Source of the DNA: an uncultured Erysipelotrichaceae bacterium
GTDB lineage: Bacteria; Bacillota_I; Bacilli_A; Erysipelotrichales; Coprobacillaceae
Reading direction: 5' to 3'
Assembly (NCBI GenBank): GCA_900317015.1
Contig: ONFH01000136.1
Span: 1-5,955 of the forward strand
DNA: 5,955 nt
Positions within the stretch are counted from its first letter, which is position 1; each line of letters opens with the position of its first letter. The notes beneath the pieces are model-generated. The model was not told the DNA's origin. It did not search any database and saw only the letters and a list, made by a program, of their open reading frames with translations. The position numbers and the translations under genes are program-made. Positions 5,142-5,955 of this stretch are shown here, in pieces.

Positions 5142-5777
5142 TTATTTACCAATGACAGAAATTCTTTCCTTGATGTGATTGCCCTTTTCAATCTCATCCA
5201 CAAAGGCAATGGCATAATCACTATATGAAATGGCAGATTCGCCACGTTCATTGACGAAGAATTCTTCACCGCCTAATACATATTCACCAGTACGAGCTCC
5301 ATCAGCCTGAAAATCTGCAGCTGGTGAGATGTATGTCCATAAAACATCATTTCTCTTTCTTAATTCATTAAGAGCTTCACCCATAGCAGTTGCTAAAGGT
5401 TGGAAAGCATCTGGAAAATCAGGTGTCTGTGATAATGTTGTTGTATGTTCCTTGTCCACATATAATGAACCGGCACCGCCGACGATGACTAAGCGTACGT
5501 CCGTATCCTTTAATAAGTTACATAAATGCGCTAATGTCTTGGAATGTAGTGGCAATGTTTCAGGTGTCCATGCGCCAAAGGCATCGACTACAACGTCAAA
5601 ACCAGCTAAGTCTTCCTTCGTTAAATCAAAGATATCCTTCTTAATATATGTTTTGGCATCGGTATTGTTTTCCTCATGACGGCCAAATGCTGTCACGCTG
5701 TTTCCTCTGTTCACTGCTTCTGTAATAATTTTTCTAGCGGCCTTTCCGTTGGCAGCTACGACTGCTATATTTTTCAT
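5142..5777 (-). CDS. NAD(P)-binding Rossmann protein of the COG2910 / NmrA-like group
   Basis: This 211-residue cytoplasmic protein has a single atypical short-chain-dehydrogenase Rossmann domain. The N-terminal strand and nucleotide loop are IAVVAANGKAARKI (4-17). A basic residue after the second strand (FGRHE, Arg33) suggests NADP(H) preference. DVVVDAFGAW (61-70) and LVIVGGAGSL (96-105) are the next core strands. The C-terminal blocks SPAADF (151-156), RTGEY (162-166) and SDYAIAFVDEI (186-196) are characteristic of the COG2910 group, often annotated as putative NADH-flavin reductase or NAD(P)H-binding protein. No catalytic Tyr-xxx-Lys is evident. The substrate is unknown, and the reductase label should not be taken as proven. 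The loop has Ala8 and Ala14 where classical members carry glycine. The frame extends 13 codons upstream, but AGGAGG at 5786-5791 lies 8 nt before the ATG at 5777, which is therefore the start. It has its own near-consensus promoter, with repeats suggesting repression. Confidence 0.88.
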   Translation of the reverse strand: MKNIAVVAANGKAARKIITEAVNRGNSVTAFGRHEENNTDAKTYIKKDIFDLTKEDLAGFDVVVDAFGAWTPETLPLHSKTLAHLCNLLKDTDVRLVIVGGAGSLYVDKEHTTTLSQTPDFPDAFQPLATAMGEALNELRKRNDVLWTYISPAADFQADGARTGEYVLGGEEFFVNERGESAISYSDYAIAFVDEIEKGNHIKERISVIGK

Positions 5778-5821
5778 GTTCTGTTCCTCCTCTAGATGTA
5801 ACTCTTTCTGTTTCACTTGCT

Positions 5822-5870
5822 TGTAATATACATGATTACATCTTAGCTGTCAACAGTTTTATTACATCTT
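5822..5870. repeat. TGTAAT/ATTACA repeats around the COG2910 promoter (possible operator)
   Basis: On the plus strand TGTAAT (5822-5827) and ATTACA (5835-5840) form an inverted repeat with a 7-nt gap over the -10. The longer word ATTACATCTT occurs at 5835-5844 and again at 5861-5870, 26 bp apart, flanking the -35. A dimeric repressor bound here would block RNA polymerase. No regulator gene is in the window and the family cannot be named. Confidence 0.45.
5825..5853 (-). promoter_or_regulatory. Sigma-A-type promoter of the COG2910 gene
   Basis: On the minus strand a perfect TTGACA (5853-5848) is followed after exactly 17 nt by TATATT (5830-5825; 5 of 6). It is the best promoter in the window. 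A start near 5818 gives a leader of about 40 nt containing AGGAGG. Confidence 0.75.
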
Positions 5871-5880
5871 TTTTAGATTT

Positions 5881-5909
5881 AAAGAAAAAGAAGATCAAAA
5901 ACGATCTTC
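5881..5909 (-). terminator. Terminator of a minus-strand gene beyond the right edge
   Basis: GAAGATC (5890-5896) and GATCTTC (5903-5909) form a 7-bp stem with a 6-nt loop. On the minus strand a T-rich tail (5889-5881) follows. The orientation implies a gene transcribed leftward into the window. Three short minus-strand frames reach the hairpin from the edge; one ends with a TGA in the stem-loop (5897-5895) and another stops at 5937-5935. Which is the true C-terminus cannot be decided. Confidence 0.6.
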
Positions 5910-5955
5910 CTTCTTAAAATGGTAGATTTTTGAATCAAATGGATGAGGGAATGAT

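Noticed and set aside
5329..5679. 116-codon plus-strand frame inside the COG2910 gene
   Set aside because: It lies antisense to a recognisable protein-coding frame and has low-complexity, serine-rich content typical of a shadow.
5778..5816. 13-residue N-terminal extension of the COG2910 protein
   Set aside because: The extension contains the AGGAGG ribosome binding site of the internal ATG. The Rossmann strand starts right after that ATG as in the family, and the predicted transcription start (about 5818) would leave almost no leader.
1..5955. CRISPR arrays, insertion sequences, tRNA or rRNA genes, riboswitches
   Set aside because: No regularly spaced repeats, transposase frames, cloverleaf-like segments or long structured leaders were seen; all spacers are under 300 bp and mostly explained by promoters and terminators.

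Overview
The window looks like a piece of a low-GC Bacillota (Firmicutes) chromosome. Strong AGGAGG-type ribosome binding sites, T-tailed hairpin terminators and sigma-A-like promoters all fit. Protein style and AT-rich spacers suggest a fermentative gut anaerobe, possibly an Erysipelotrichia-like lineage; that assignment is an inference from memory, not a search result. Most of the window is ordinary core or metabolic sequence. The more unusual part is the divergent gene pair in the middle.

Layout. Positions 1-55 (minus) probably hold the first 18 codons of a TTG-started membrane or exported protein running off the left edge. Its promoter and ribosome binding site are interleaved with the terminator of the next gene. 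Positions 130-873 (minus) encode PflA, the radical-SAM activase of pyruvate formate-lyase, and 927-3185 (minus) encode PflB, the glycyl-radical enzyme. PflB lies upstream of PflA, with a strong hairpin terminator between them. A 262-bp spacer (3186-3447) carries the pflB ribosome binding site, a candidate promoter, a CcpA/cre-like box and the terminator of the preceding gene. Positions 3448-3804 (minus) encode a small membrane-anchored protein whose soluble part is a PTS EIIB (glucose-family) fold lacking the phosphorylated cysteine. Positions 3894-5096 (plus) encode a ten-helix SEDS (FtsW/RodA-type) peptidoglycan polymerase homologue. These two genes are divergent, and their predicted promoters overlap on one 14-bp palindrome. 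A strong hairpin at 5095-5128 ends the SEDS gene. Positions 5142-5777 (minus) encode a COG2910/NmrA-like NAD(P)-binding protein with a near-consensus promoter embedded in repeated TGTAAT/ATTACA elements. A further minus-strand terminator at 5881-5909 ends a gene lying beyond the right edge.

How they work together. PflA installs the glycyl radical on PflB, which converts pyruvate and CoA to acetyl-CoA and formate during anaerobic fermentation. The internal terminator would make much PflB and little PflA, as suits a catalytic activase. The EIIB-like protein and the SEDS protein may be co-controlled through their shared promoter region. A link between sugar-uptake state and wall synthesis is a hypothesis only. 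The NAD(P)-binding gene appears to be a separate, regulated single-gene unit. Three annotated-looking starts (pflA, the EIIB-like gene, the COG2910 gene) are better placed at internal ATGs that sit correctly behind Shine-Dalgarno sequences.
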